Source of the DNA: Cellulophaga baltica
GTDB lineage: Bacteria; Bacteroidota; Bacteroidia; Flavobacteriales; Flavobacteriaceae
Assembly (NCBI RefSeq): GCF_018861125.1
Contig: NZ_JAHKQN010000018.1
Span: 149,142 to 213,141, forward strand
DNA length: 64,000 nucleotides
Direction: 5' to 3'
Made by a program: the position numbers and the translations under genes. Positions 47,024 through 56,094 of this stretch are shown piece after piece. Every line of letters begins with the position of its first letter. Position 1 is the stretch's first letter. The notes below the pieces were generated by a model. It was not told the DNA's origin. It was given only the letters and a program-made list of their open reading frames with translations, and ran no database searches.

Positions 47024-47196
47024 AAAAAAACCCACATTGGATCGAGTTTTGTACAAACTCCAAAATAACAGGTTTAGGGCTAACAAATTGCTCAAGGATC
47101 CTATTGTATTACAAGGCCTGCTTTTACAATTTAAACTCACCCTTTTTAAACAATTTAACGTTGAGTTTGTCAAAAATAATTACCAATGTGGGCAGT
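47024..47196 (-). ncRNA. ssrS: 6S RNA (6S-Flavo type)
   Basis: The zapA-rny gap holds a long hairpin-shaped element. Its ends are CCCACATTGG (5' on the minus strand, about 47192-47183) and CCAATGTGGG (47040-47031), followed by a T7 run (47030-47024) that acts as terminator. Inside, ACAAACTC pairs with GAGTTTGT as a second closing stem, leaving a large central open region of about 90 nt, the shape by which 6S RNA mimics an open promoter and holds sigma-bound RNA polymerase. The strand is set by the T run. The position after zapA matches that of E. coli ssrS. Exact ends are approximate. Confidence 0.8.
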
Positions 47197-47224
47197 AACT
47201 TAATTTATTTTAATGAACGTATTT

Positions 47225-47521
47225 TTACTTTACACTTAGCTTTTCACTTACCAACTGTTCCAATGCCTTTAATTTAGCAGTAACTTCAGTGGTATCTTCT
47301 AATTGCTCAATACTTTTTTGCTCAATTTTTGATGCAAATTGTAAAGCGCACATAGCCAATACATCTTGTTTATCTCTTACCGCATAATTCTGCTCAAAAT
47401 TTTTTGCTAGCTGTTCAATATTTTTCGCAGCTTTGCGCAAACCTTCTTCTTGACTCGGATCTATCGTTAATGGATAAACTCTGTCAGCAATTGAAAGTTT
47501 TATTTTAAGTTTTTCAGACAT
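47225..47521 (-). CDS. zapA: Cell division protein ZapA
   Basis: A 98-residue FtsZ-ring-associated protein. The N-terminal beta-hairpin (KLKIKLSIADRVYPLTIDPSQEE cut as KIKLSIADRVYPL plus DPSQEEGLR) and the C-terminal coiled coil (ASKIEQKSIEQLEDTTEVTA region) are in the family order, with normal length. It is followed by the 6S RNA and preceded, 15 bp away, by a coiled-coil protein gene that is probably its partner. Confidence 0.9.
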   Translation of the reverse strand: MSEKLKIKLSIADRVYPLTIDPSQEEGLRKAAKNIEQLAKNFEQNYAVRDKQDVLAMCALQFASKIEQKSIEQLEDTTEVTAKLKALEQLVSEKLSVK

Positions 47522-47536
47522 TCTTATGGCAAACTA

Positions 47537-47827
47537 TTATTCAGATAACTGAGCTATACAATAGTCCAATTCTCTAATTAATGTATTTATTTTAAGCTTA
47601 GCTTCTGTTTTATTCGAATCACTACCCAGCATAGCGCTTGCTAGTTTAAGAGAATTATATTTTTCTTCCCAAACCAAAAGTGAATTCTTAGCTTCATTTT
47701 TTCCATTTTTTACAATGGTAAGTTCTTCTTCTAACTTAGTATTAGCGTTTTGCAAAAGTTCTATTCTATGCAAAAGCTTACTTACTTTATTTTCTAAAGA
47801 ATCTACTATTTCTACCAATTCACTCAT
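47537..47827 (-). CDS. Coiled-coil protein upstream of zapA
   Basis: A 96-residue soluble protein from the ATG at 47827 (MSELVEIVDSLENK); a longer frame from 47863 adds 12 residues that are unlikely to be real. About residues 5-70 form a coiled coil with heptad leucines (LHRIELLQNANTKLEEEL), and the end (IRELDYCIAQLSE) is a second helix. In shape and place it resembles ZapB, the coiled-coil partner of ZapA, but I would not name it that. Probably co-transcribed with zapA and the 6S RNA. Confidence 0.75.
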   Translation of the reverse strand: MSELVEIVDSLENKVSKLLHRIELLQNANTKLEEELTIVKNGKNEAKNSLLVWEEKYNSLKLASAMLGSDSNKTEAKLKINTLIRELDYCIAQLSE

Positions 47828-48021
47828 ATGCAACGCAAAATGCATTTTACACAAAGTTAACACACATATTAAGACTTCCCAATTCTTTTTTCAATATTAT
47901 TTTAATTTGCTGTTTTTCAATTTAATTACAATTATATGGTACTTAAAATTTATTTAGAGTACTATTGTTTTTATCTTTTAACATCTATTAATTACTTTCG
48001 TAGCAACAAGTATTTACAATT

Positions 48022-49713
48022 ATGAGAGCAACCATCATTGGTTTATTATTTTTATATCTAACAGCAACTACAGCACAAGAAAAATATCCGCAAGATTACT
48101 TTAGGTCTCCATTAGATATTCCTATTGTACTGGCTGGAACCTTCGGTGAGCTTAGAAGTAACCACTTCCATTCTGGTATTGATATTAAAACACAGCAAAG
48201 AGAAGGTTTAAAAGCTTATGCTATTGCTGATGGAACTGTAACAAGAATAAAAGTATCACTTTGGGGTTATGGTAAAGTTATTTACGTTGCTCACCCTAAT
48301 GGCTACACATCGGTTTATGGACATTTGCAAAAATTCTCTCCTAAAATAGAAGCGTATATTAACAAAAAACAATATGCTAAAAAATCATACGAAATAGAGG
48401 TTTTTCCTGACTTTGGAGAACTGAAACTTGAAAAAGGTGAATTATTAGCTTACACAGGTAATACTGGCGGTTCTTCTGGCCCGCACTTGCATTTTGAGAT
48501 TCGTAGTAGTGTTTCTGAAAAACCAACAAATCCTTTGTTATACGGATATGATGTTCGTGATGCTACAGATCCTGTTTTGTCTAATCTTTTTGTTTACCCT
48601 TTAGGAGAAGAAAGTGAGGCCAACCAAAGTAAATTACGCACAGAGCTTAAGTTTTCAAGACAAGCTGATGGCTCTTATTTAGCTGAAAAAGTAAATGCTA
48701 CAGGAACTATTGGTTTTGGAATTAATTCTTTTGATCGACAAGATATGGCCGCAAACCAAAATGGTTTGTATTCAGTAGAGCAAATTGTAAATGGAAAAAC
48801 ATATACAAAATACAATCTTGAGTCTTTTTCTTTTAGTGAAACAAGATATATAAACACTTTAATTGATTATTCTTATTTTGGAAAATACCGTAGACGTATT
48901 CAGCGCTTATTTAAAACACCTCGAAATAACATGAGCATTTACAAAAAGGTATACAATGATGGTAAAATTGATGTAAGTGAAGGACTTAGTTATAATGTTG
49001 AAATCTTGATGAAAGATTTTAAAGACAATGTAACCAAAGTTGTTATTCCTGTGGAAGGCAAAAAAGAAGTTTTAAAAATTAAAAAAGAAGGTGAAAAAAC
49101 TGAGAATTATTTGGTTGCTAGAAAACCAAATACCTACAATTTAGATGGCGCACAAGTGTACTTTCCAGCTAATACTTTTTATGAAAACTTTTATATTGAC
49201 CTAAAAAAAGGAAAAGATACTGTTATGATTCATAATAGCACAGTACCTGCGCATCAAAACTTTACGATTACTTTCGATACTAAAAAATACGCTTCTGATG
49301 ATTTAAAGCAAATGTTTATTGCGCGCTTAGATTATAAATTAAGACCAAGCTTTAGATCAACCTACAAAAGAGGTAATTCATTTTCAACTAGAACACGTGA
49401 TTTAGGTACATATACACTTGCAAAAGATACCATAGCACCTAAAGTAGTAGCAAAAAACTTTAAAGACAAAAAATGGCTAAGTAATTACAACTATTTAAGC
49501 TTAAGAATTACTGATGATTTGAGTGGTATTGATACGTACAGCGCTACATTAAATGGTAAATGGATTTTAATGGAATATGAACCAAAAAAAAATACGATTA
49601 CCTATAATTTTGACAATTTAATTTTAGACCAAAAAGAGTGCAATTTAGAAGTTATAGTTACTGATAATGTTGGAAATAGCACTACTTTTAAAAGCACATT
49701 CTTTAGAAAATAA
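48022..49713 (+). CDS. Secreted M23-family metallopeptidase
   Basis: A 563-residue exported protein; signal peptide ends ...TATTAQ. The M23/LytM domain is N-terminal (about 30-175): HSGIDIKT gives the first His-Asp pair, YGHLQKF the middle histidine and GPHLHFEIR the last pair. It probably cuts or binds peptidoglycan. The long C-terminal part (about 180-563) is beta-rich and of unknown role, possibly a binding or outer-membrane contact domain. A TonB-dependent receptor begins 3 bp after the stop. Confidence 0.9.
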   Translation: MRATIIGLLFLYLTATTAQEKYPQDYFRSPLDIPIVLAGTFGELRSNHFHSGIDIKTQQREGLKAYAIADGTVTRIKVSLWGYGKVIYVAHPNGYTSVYGHLQKFSPKIEAYINKKQYAKKSYEIEVFPDFGELKLEKGELLAYTGNTGGSSGPHLHFEIRSSVSEKPTNPLLYGYDVRDATDPVLSNLFVYPLGEESEANQSKLRTELKFSRQADGSYLAEKVNATGTIGFGINSFDRQDMAANQNGLYSVEQIVNGKTYTKYNLESFSFSETRYINTLIDYSYFGKYRRRIQRLFKTPRNNMSIYKKVYNDGKIDVSEGLSYNVEILMKDFKDNVTKVVIPVEGKKEVLKIKKEGEKTENYLVARKPNTYNLDGAQVYFPANTFYENFYIDLKKGKDTVMIHNSTVPAHQNFTITFDTKKYASDDLKQMFIARLDYKLRPSFRSTYKRGNSFSTRTRDLGTYTLAKDTIAPKVVAKNFKDKKWLSNYNYLSLRITDDLSGIDTYSATLNGKWILMEYEPKKNTITYNFDNLILDQKECNLEVIVTDNVGNSTTFKSTFFRK

Positions 49714-49716
49714 AAC

Positions 49717-52158
49717 TTGAAATGTATTAAACTATTATTGTTTTTACTATTGCCCACTTTTATAATAGCACAAAATGCTGTAATAACTGGTGTAGTTATT
49801 GATGTTGACAACAACCCTGTTTCAAACACAAATATTAGTTCTAAATTATCGGGCACCACAACAGATGAAAATGGTTTTTATTTACTTCAAATTACTGCCG
49901 ATGAAGAAGTAACTATTGCTTTTTCACACGTTGGGTACGAAAACATTATTTTAAAAAACATCATTTTAAACTCTAATGAGACTTTTGAATTTAACCCTGT
50001 TTTAAAAGTTGATGTCACTCAAATTGATGGTATTACTGTTACTGCAACCGGAGAAAAAGCCACTACAGGTATCTTAAACATTAAACCTGAAATTATAAGA
50101 AAAATCCCTGGAGCTAATGCCGGTGTTGAAAACATTTTAAAGTTATTACCTGGCGTATCATCTTCAAACGAACTAAGCACACAATACAATGTTCGTGGTG
50201 GTAATTTTGATGAAAACCTTGTTTATGTAAATGAAATTGAAGTTTACCGTCCTTTTTTGGTAAGATCAGGACAGCAAGAAAGTTTAAGCTTTGTAAATAG
50301 CGATATGGTAGAAAACGTGAAATTTTCCTCTGGAGGATTTCAAGCTAAATACGGAGATAAATTATCTTCAGTTTTAGATGTTAATTACAAAAAACCCAGC
50401 TCTTTCGGTGTCCAAATAAATGCCAGCTTAATACAAGCAAGCACAACAGTTGAAGCCTTAAGTAAAAACAAAAAATTAAGCTCAATTTCAGGAATTAGGT
50501 ACCGAAACAATAGTCTATTAATTAACAGCCAAGAAACTCAAACCACAGTAAAACCTGAAATTGTTGATTTTCAAACTTATGAAACCTATCAATTTTCAAA
50601 AAAATTCCATCTTAGTTTTTTAGGGAACATTGCGCTTAATAATTATAAAAATGAACCTAACACTAGAACTACAAATTTTGGAACTATTAACAACCCAAAA
50701 ACAATTTCAATCTACTACGCCGGACAAGAAAATAATAGTTTTAATACTGCACTAGGTGCTTTTAAAGCAAGCTATTTTGTAAATGATAATTTAGTTTTAA
50801 AACTAATACCTTCACTTTATCATACTGTTGAAGAAGAACGCTCTGATGTAGTTTCACAATATCAACTTAGCGATATTGACCCAATTTCACAAGAAAGTAG
50901 CAACACTACTCAATTAGGTACACAGTTCAACAGAGCCAGAAATACCTTAGATGCTTTAATATTTAACCTTGAACATAAAGGTGAATTTGATAAAAATGAA
51001 GACGCTTTTGAATGGGGTATAAAATATTCTTACGAAGATATTCGTGATCAAATACGCGAGTCAGAGTTTTTAGATTCTATTGGATATTTTGTTCGCCCAA
51101 GTGATGAGATTTTCACAAACAACCAACCTGAAGAACCTTTCGATACGCCTATTGAAGCCCTAGAAAGCATTTTTGCTACAAATTATGTTACTACAAATCG
51201 CTTAAGTGGCTTTATACAATATAGTAAACAGACCCAATGGAAGTCAAGTGAAGTTTATTTCAATTTTGGTATTCGAAGTCAATATTGGAGTGTAAAAAAT
51301 AATACTGACTCAAATTCTCACGTTATTCTAAGCCCTAGAGCTCAGTTTGCCATAAAACCTAATTGGGAAAAAGACATGCTTTTTAAAATTGCCACTGGTA
51401 TTTACCATCAACCTCCTTTTTACAGAGAATTAAGAGATTTTAAAGGTGTTGTAAATACAAACGTTGAAGCACAAAAAGCTTTTCATGCAGTATTAAGCAA
51501 TGAATACAGTTTTCAACTTTGGGACGGTCCGTTTAAACTAACAAGTGACATTTATTACAAAAACTTGACAAATGTAAACACCTACACCGTTGAAGATGTA
51601 CGAATACGATATGTAGCTAACAACAATGCTGTAGGTTATGCCTATGGTGCGGATTTTAGACTGAATGGTGCTTTTGTTCCTGGAACAGAATCATGGATTA
51701 GTATTGGTTATTTAAAAACAGAAGAAAATAGTAACAATCGCGGTTACATTGCCCGACCAACAGACCAACGTTTAAAATTCGGAATTTTGTTTCAAGACTA
51801 TATTCCTACAATTCCTGATGTAAAAATGTACTTAAACTTGGTCTACAACACTGGTGTACCCGGCGGATCACCAAATTATGCAGATCCATACATTTTTAAT
51901 AACAGATTAAGAGATTATAAGCGGGCAGATTTAGGAATTTCATATACTTTTGTAAGCGAAAATAAAAAAGCAACTAAAATTATTTGGTTAAATGGTTTTA
52001 AAGAACTCTCTGGAGGTTTTGAAATTTTTAACCTATTTAACACTCAAAACTCCATCACCAATACATGGGTTAGAGATATAAATAGTGACCAGCAATTTGC
52101 AGTGCCTAATTATTTAACAAGCCGATTAGTGAATTTAAAAATCCAAATGCGATTTTAG
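49717..52158 (+). CDS. TonB-dependent outer-membrane receptor with carboxypeptidase-like N-terminal domain
   Basis: An 813-residue outer-membrane barrel; signal peptide KCIKLLLFLLLPTFIIAQ. The N-terminal beta-sandwich (about 20-105: ITGVVIDVDNNPVSNTNIS) is the CarboxypepD-regulatory-like domain found in Bacteroidota receptors. The plug is at about 115-225 (NVRGGNFDENLVYVNEIEVYRPF) and the barrel follows, ending in IQMRF with the final Phe of the barrel-assembly signal. The TTG start lies 3 bp after the M23 gene. No SusD partner follows, so it is not a SusCD system. The substrate cannot be told. Confidence 0.88.
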   Translation: MKCIKLLLFLLLPTFIIAQNAVITGVVIDVDNNPVSNTNISSKLSGTTTDENGFYLLQITADEEVTIAFSHVGYENIILKNIILNSNETFEFNPVLKVDVTQIDGITVTATGEKATTGILNIKPEIIRKIPGANAGVENILKLLPGVSSSNELSTQYNVRGGNFDENLVYVNEIEVYRPFLVRSGQQESLSFVNSDMVENVKFSSGGFQAKYGDKLSSVLDVNYKKPSSFGVQINASLIQASTTVEALSKNKKLSSISGIRYRNNSLLINSQETQTTVKPEIVDFQTYETYQFSKKFHLSFLGNIALNNYKNEPNTRTTNFGTINNPKTISIYYAGQENNSFNTALGAFKASYFVNDNLVLKLIPSLYHTVEEERSDVVSQYQLSDIDPISQESSNTTQLGTQFNRARNTLDALIFNLEHKGEFDKNEDAFEWGIKYSYEDIRDQIRESEFLDSIGYFVRPSDEIFTNNQPEEPFDTPIEALESIFATNYVTTNRLSGFIQYSKQTQWKSSEVYFNFGIRSQYWSVKNNTDSNSHVILSPRAQFAIKPNWEKDMLFKIATGIYHQPPFYRELRDFKGVVNTNVEAQKAFHAVLSNEYSFQLWDGPFKLTSDIYYKNLTNVNTYTVEDVRIRYVANNNAVGYAYGADFRLNGAFVPGTESWISIGYLKTEENSNNRGYIARPTDQRLKFGILFQDYIPTIPDVKMYLNLVYNTGVPGGSPNYADPYIFNNRLRDYKRADLGISYTFVSENKKATKIIWLNGFKELSGGFEIFNLFNTQNSITNTWVRDINSDQQFAVPNYLTSRLVNLKIQMRF

Positions 52159-52169
52159 AATATAGTAAA

Positions 52170-52826
52170 ATGAAAAAAATAGTAACCATCTTATTGTTCT
52201 TGAGTATTCAATTATCATTTGCTCAAAAAAACATATATGAAAGTCCAAAATTCGATAACCTTTCTCAAAATCATAAAGAGTTAGCAATATTGCCTTTTTT
52301 AACGCATTTAGATTTGACTGAGACACTTTCTAAAGCTGAAAAAAAAGCATTAGAACAAAAAGAAGGCTATGCAGTACAAGACGCTCTTGAAAAATACTTT
52401 TCACTGCCAAACAAGAAGAAAAAGAAGTTTACTGTAGATTTTCAGAATACAAAAAACACCAATGCTATTTTAGCCAAAAACAATATTACGTATGAAAATA
52501 TTGATATTTACAGCGTAAAAGAACTATGTAATGTACTAGGTGTTGATGGTGTAGTTAGTGGTACGACTGATTTAAATATTTTATTATCTGATGGCATACC
52601 TACAGAATTTAGCTTTTTAGATTACATTACTGGTGATGCTGATTATGGACGTATTGCTATAAAAATTAGTGATGGTAATTCTGGTAAATTATTATGGCGT
52701 TACGAAAAGAAAATCACAAAAAAAACAGGTAAAAACACACAAGATTTAATTAGTAGAATGATGAAACTTGCTACTAAAAAATTCCCATATGATACTGAAC
52801 GTATTAAAAACAGAAAAGAAAACTAG
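52170..52826 (+). CDS. Exported hypothetical protein after the TonB receptor
   Basis: A 218-residue protein with signal peptide KKIVTILLFLSIQLSFAQ. It has no recognised family. A stretch near 125-190 (LCNVLGVDGVVSGTTDLNILLSDG, SGKLLWRYEKK) recalls the fold of lipoproteins such as CsgG or GNA1162 that handle secretion, with alpha/beta pattern and the GxVDGVVSG turn. It starts 11 bp after the receptor and is likely in one operon with the M23 peptidase and the receptor. Confidence 0.65.
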   Translation: MKKIVTILLFLSIQLSFAQKNIYESPKFDNLSQNHKELAILPFLTHLDLTETLSKAEKKALEQKEGYAVQDALEKYFSLPNKKKKKFTVDFQNTKNTNAILAKNNITYENIDIYSVKELCNVLGVDGVVSGTTDLNILLSDGIPTEFSFLDYITGDADYGRIAIKISDGNSGKLLWRYEKKITKKTGKNTQDLISRMMKLATKKFPYDTERIKNRKEN

Positions 52827-52832
52827 TTAGTT

Positions 52833-53981
52833 TTAATTTTCTGCAAATAATTTAAGTTCATTTATTACATAATCCAATTCTTCTTTAGTAGTGTAATGCG
52901 AAAATGAAAAACGTACAGATGGTTTTTTCATTTCATCAGGTGTTAGTATTTGACTCAAAACGTGTGAACCTAAATCACTACCTGATTGACAAGCACTACC
53001 TTTTGAACATGCAATACCCTTAATATCTAATTGAAATAACAGCATTAAAGATTTTTGCTCATCAAAAGGTAACCTGACGTTTACTAAAGTATATGTACTT
53101 TTATCAGGGTCTGCAGAATGACCATTAAAAGCAACATCTGAAAATGTATTTTTCAATTGCTTAATAAAATACTGTTTCATTTCTAATATGTAAGCACTCT
53201 CTTTTTCAAGATTTTCATACGCAGTTACAAATGCTTCCTCTAAACCAACAATATTATGGTAACTTTCAGTTCCTGCTCTAAAACCACGTTCTTGTTGTCC
53301 TCCAAATATTAAAGGTTTCAAGCCTGTATTTCTTCTAATATATGCGAAACCAATCCCTTTTGGACCATGAAATTTATGTGCAGCTGCAGTTAAAAAATCT
53401 GCTTTGGTCTCTTGTACATCTATATTATAATGACCAAGTGACTGTATTGTATCTGAATGAAAAAAAGCATTATTATTTTTACATAAATCAGCAAAAGCAT
53501 TAATATCAATAATATTGCCTACTTCATTATTAACATGCATTAAACTCACTAACTTTTTAGAATCATCTTGTTGCAACAACTCTTTTAAATGAGTAATGTC
53601 AGGGTTACCAAAACTGTCTAAATTCACGTACGAAACCGTAATTCCGTATTCTTTCTCCAACTCTTCAACAGTATGTAAAACTGCATGGTGTTCTATTTTT
53701 GATGTAATAATTGTTTTTACACCTAAATCTCTAACAGAACATCTTAAAATCATGTTATCAGCCTCAGTACCTCCTGAAGTAAAAATAATTTCAGAAGGGT
53801 GTGCGTTCAAAAATTTCGCAATAGTTTTTCTAGTAGTTTCAATAGCTGTTTTTACAGTACGACCAAAACTATGTGTAGATGATGGATTACCATAATTATG
53901 AGCTAATGCTTCTTGCATTTTTTCTATTACAGATGGTCTTATCTGTGTTGTAGCTGCATTATCTAAATAAACTTTTCGCAT
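52833..53981 (-). CDS. Cysteine desulfurase family protein
   Basis: A PLP enzyme that takes sulfur from cysteine for Fe-S clusters or tRNA thiolation. 382 residues. The PLP lysine is K203 in AAHKFHGPKGIGF. The catalytic-loop cysteine is C331 in GSACQSGS, in the NifS/IscS-type place; C325 lies just before. The length and the ACSKGSACQSG loop suit the NifS/IscS branch rather than SufS. No iscU or other cluster gene is adjacent. MnmA, which needs sulfur from such an enzyme, is elsewhere in the window. Confidence 0.9.
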   Translation of the reverse strand: MRKVYLDNAATTQIRPSVIEKMQEALAHNYGNPSSTHSFGRTVKTAIETTRKTIAKFLNAHPSEIIFTSGGTEADNMILRCSVRDLGVKTIITSKIEHHAVLHTVEELEKEYGITVSYVNLDSFGNPDITHLKELLQQDDSKKLVSLMHVNNEVGNIIDINAFADLCKNNNAFFHSDTIQSLGHYNIDVQETKADFLTAAAHKFHGPKGIGFAYIRRNTGLKPLIFGGQQERGFRAGTESYHNIVGLEEAFVTAYENLEKESAYILEMKQYFIKQLKNTFSDVAFNGHSADPDKSTYTLVNVRLPFDEQKSLMLLFQLDIKGIACSKGSACQSGSDLGSHVLSQILTPDEMKKPSVRFSFSHYTTKEELDYVINELKLFAEN

Positions 53982-54003
53982 AATTGTAAAAAATATAAAA
54001 AAG

Positions 54004-54011
54004 CAAATTTA
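54004..54011 (-). promoter_or_regulatory. Putative -7 element of the cysteine desulfurase gene
   Basis: TAAATTTG on the minus strand, 22 bp before the ATG at 53981; a TTG lies upstream with a spacer of about 22 bp, slightly long. Confidence 0.45.
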
Positions 54012-54147
54012 AAAGAAAATAAGGACTAATTTCACAAATTGGACTTAAAGCTCTAGGAGAATTGAAGTTAAATCATGTAAATTTGAAACTTAATACTAGT
54101 TCACATAAAACAACTTAGTATTTTTATTTTATTAAATATTATTTTAG

Positions 54148-54675
54148 ATGAATAAACTGTTTTTTACTGCACTATTAGTTTTATTATTTTCATGTGATGA
54201 CGGAGATTTAACTATTGATACTATAGAATTTAATGGTTTTGAGCTTGAATCTTGTGATGATGATAATATTATAGACCCTACAGAAACTAATCTTTTATTT
54301 AAAATTAATGATGATGACGATGAATACGAAGTGCTTATTTTGACATTAGATGAAGATGTATTAACAAATGAGGCAGGTGAACAGTCATTTGAAATTACAG
54401 ATGATACAGATACCACATTAACTTATAGAATATATGATGATAGCTTAGATAGTGATTATTTTTGTGATGATCTCACCCCTTCAACACCTCTTGTAACTAC
54501 TGAAATTGTTGCTAGTGCTGCAAGTATTACAATTACTACAATACTATCCGAAACAGAAAGTGATACTTATGAGCATTTTATTGAGATAACGAGCTCAACT
54601 TTTGAAACTGATGAAGGAGAAAGAATTACCGACTTAAGTCTTGATAATTTCGGAACTGTTTATACCGAAATTTAA
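54148..54675 (+). CDS. Very acidic lipoprotein of unknown function
   Basis: A 175-residue precursor. The signal peptide ends in a lipobox (LLFSC, C16), giving a mature lipoprotein of about 160 residues with roughly 46 Asp and Glu and only three Lys or Arg. Two more cysteines (near 37 and 106) could form a disulfide. Acidic runs such as DDDD occur. I recognise no family; calcium binding is a possible reading of so many acidic residues, but no known calcium motif is clear. The upstream box TAAATTTG at 54078-54085 may be its promoter. The stop shares TTAA with the DUF2027 gene. Confidence 0.65.
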   Translation: MNKLFFTALLVLLFSCDDGDLTIDTIEFNGFELESCDDDNIIDPTETNLLFKINDDDDEYEVLILTLDEDVLTNEAGEQSFEITDDTDTTLTYRIYDDSLDSDYFCDDLTPSTPLVTTEIVASAASITITTILSETESDTYEHFIEITSSTFETDEGERITDLSLDNFGTVYTEI

Positions 54676-55214
54676 TAGTTCTGGTAAATATAAACTTCAG
54701 TAGCACCTAGTCCGTATTTCTGATAGTCAGCATCATAGCTTTTTACATTGTCGTATCGGCCAAATAAATAGCGAAGCTCCTCTTTTAAAACACCTTCACC
54801 CACACCGTGAATAAAAACTATTTTTTGTATTTTTTTTGATATTGCAAAATCTAATTGTCTTTTTGCTGTATCTAATTGAATATTAAGCATATCATAGTTT
54901 GACATACCTCTTTGTGATTTTATTAGGTGATGAATATGCAAATCAACTTCCATTTTTGGTGCATTTCTATCTTTAGCTTTAACAACAGGTTTATTTCTTT
55001 TTTTAGGAAGTTCTTTTTCTGATTTAATTTTTGCAATCTCAAAATTTGACACACTAATAGTATCACTTTCAACTTTTATAAGCTCAGCAGGTTCGTATTT
55101 CAATAGAAAGCCATCATCACTTTCCATAGTAATTATTTTTCCGTCAATAGACGCTACAATACCGATTAACGTATCATCTAAAGCCTCTACTCTATCTCCT
55201 ACTTTAAAATTCAT
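54672..55214 (-). CDS. DUF2027/Smr-domain protein
   Basis: A 180-residue soluble protein. The N-terminal 65 residues form the small beta domain of DUF2027 (FKVGDRVEALDDTLIGIVASIDG). The Smr domain, about 95-180, has VDLHIHHLI and IVFIHGVGEGVLKEELRYLF, the nuclease-like module also found at the end of MutS2. The spacing suggests a nucleic-acid-binding or cutting role, perhaps on stalled ribosomes as for other Smr proteins; unproven here. The ATG overlaps the stop of the 62-residue membrane gene. Confidence 0.85.
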   Translation of the reverse strand: MNFKVGDRVEALDDTLIGIVASIDGKIITMESDDGFLLKYEPAELIKVESDTISVSNFEIAKIKSEKELPKKRNKPVVKAKDRNAPKMEVDLHIHHLIKSQRGMSNYDMLNIQLDTAKRQLDFAISKKIQKIVFIHGVGEGVLKEELRYLFGRYDNVKSYDADYQKYGLGATEVYIYQNY

Positions 55215-55399
55215 TCTTCAAAATCTGTCTCTTCGCTATTTTTATCCCCATAAGTTGTTGTTACACTATATATGCCAAACATTAAAAAAACAATACCTAT
55301 AGCAAGAGCATATTCTTTAACCATATAACGTGGCCCAAATACAACAGTTAATGTTCCAACAACAATTAGAATAAAATAAATGATTTGTTTTATTTTCAT
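55211..55399 (-). CDS. Small two-helix membrane protein
   Basis: A 62-residue protein with two hydrophobic segments (about 5-21 and 30-47) separated by a short RYMVK loop and an acidic tail (SEETDFEE). No family recognised. ATGA overlap with the downstream DUF2027 gene suggests coupled translation. Confidence 0.65.
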   Translation of the reverse strand: MKIKQIIYFILIVVGTLTVVFGPRYMVKEYALAIGIVFLMFGIYSVTTTYGDKNSEETDFEE

Positions 55400-55450
55400 T
55401 GGTTAAAATTAGTAGTATTTTTCATGAATTAAATTCAAATTGAATAAAAA

Positions 55451-55750
55451 ATGCGATTTGTTGCAGTTATAGTAGATTTAGAAGAGTTTATGTTGCCTTG
55501 TTTTAGCAAACAAACTTTTGGTATTGATTGCCCTGGTTGTGGTATTCAACGCTCTTTAGCTCTTATTCTGCATGGTGAATTCATTGCTGCCTTTAAAATG
55601 TACCCTGCAATTTACAGCTTACTATTTCTTTTCGGCTTTTTAATATTCAACTTTTTTTATACTGCAAAGCATGCTAATATTATAATTAATAGCACCGCTA
55701 TTATCACTATATCACTAATACTCGTTAATTACCTATTAAAATTTATATAA
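55451..55750 (+). CDS. DUF2752 membrane protein
   Basis: A 99-residue membrane protein. IDCPGCGIQRSLALILHGE is the DUF2752 signature, with two cysteines in CPGCG; two hydrophobic segments follow. The function is unknown; the CPGC motif suggests a metal or thiol role. The first 10 to 15 residues (MRFVAVIVDLEEF) may be too long if a later start is used. It heads a run of three small membrane genes, with the two CCC-motif genes 16 bp and 361 bp on. Confidence 0.8.
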   Translation: MRFVAVIVDLEEFMLPCFSKQTFGIDCPGCGIQRSLALILHGEFIAAFKMYPAIYSLLFLFGFLIFNFFYTAKHANIIINSTAIITISLILVNYLLKFI

Positions 55751-55766
55751 CTAAACCTTTAAAATT

Positions 55767-56093
55767 ATGGAACAAAAATTACCAAAAGCAACAGCTGCAA
55801 TTACACTTTCAATCATATCATTTATTGGTTGTTGTTGCAGTAATGGATTTGGAGGATTAATTCTTGCTGGAATTGCACTCTATTTAGTAAAACAAGACAC
55901 TGACTTATACAACGAAAGCCCAGAAGAATATTCAAATTTTGGAACAGTAAAAACTGCTAAAATAATTTCAATTATTAGTATAGTTTTAAGTTTAATATTG
56001 GTTGGTACGTATATTTATATGAAAGTAACTGGAAAAGATGCTGAAATGCAACAAAGAATTATGGAGTGGGCCGAAGAAATGCAACAACAATAA
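55767..56093 (+). CDS. CCC-motif membrane protein, copy 1
   Basis: A 108-residue protein with two membrane segments. The first contains three cysteines in a row (FIGCCCSNGFGG), followed by GIALYLVKQDTDLYNESPEEYSNFG, a pattern of the CCC-motif membrane family of Bacteroidota. A cytoplasmic or periplasmic tail is rich in Gln and Glu (EEMQQQ). It is paralogous to the next gene, which begins 1 bp after its stop. Function unknown. Confidence 0.8.
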   Translation: MEQKLPKATAAITLSIISFIGCCCSNGFGGLILAGIALYLVKQDTDLYNESPEEYSNFGTVKTAKIISIISIVLSLILVGTYIYMKVTGKDAEMQQRIMEWAEEMQQQ

Positions 56094-56094
56094 C

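Noticed and set aside
47004..47063. 20-residue N-terminal extension of RNase Y
   Set aside because: It lies in the 6S RNA stem and terminator; the membrane anchor begins at the ATG at 47003.
52810..52850. AAAACTA/TAGTTTT palindrome between the exported protein gene and the cysteine desulfurase gene as a terminator
   Set aside because: All A and T except one pair per arm, with a 2-nt loop; too weak to call.
54144..54416. Serine-rich 90-codon ORF on the minus strand of the acidic lipoprotein
   Set aside because: Mirror of GAT/GAA-rich coding sequence; no start signal or homology pattern.
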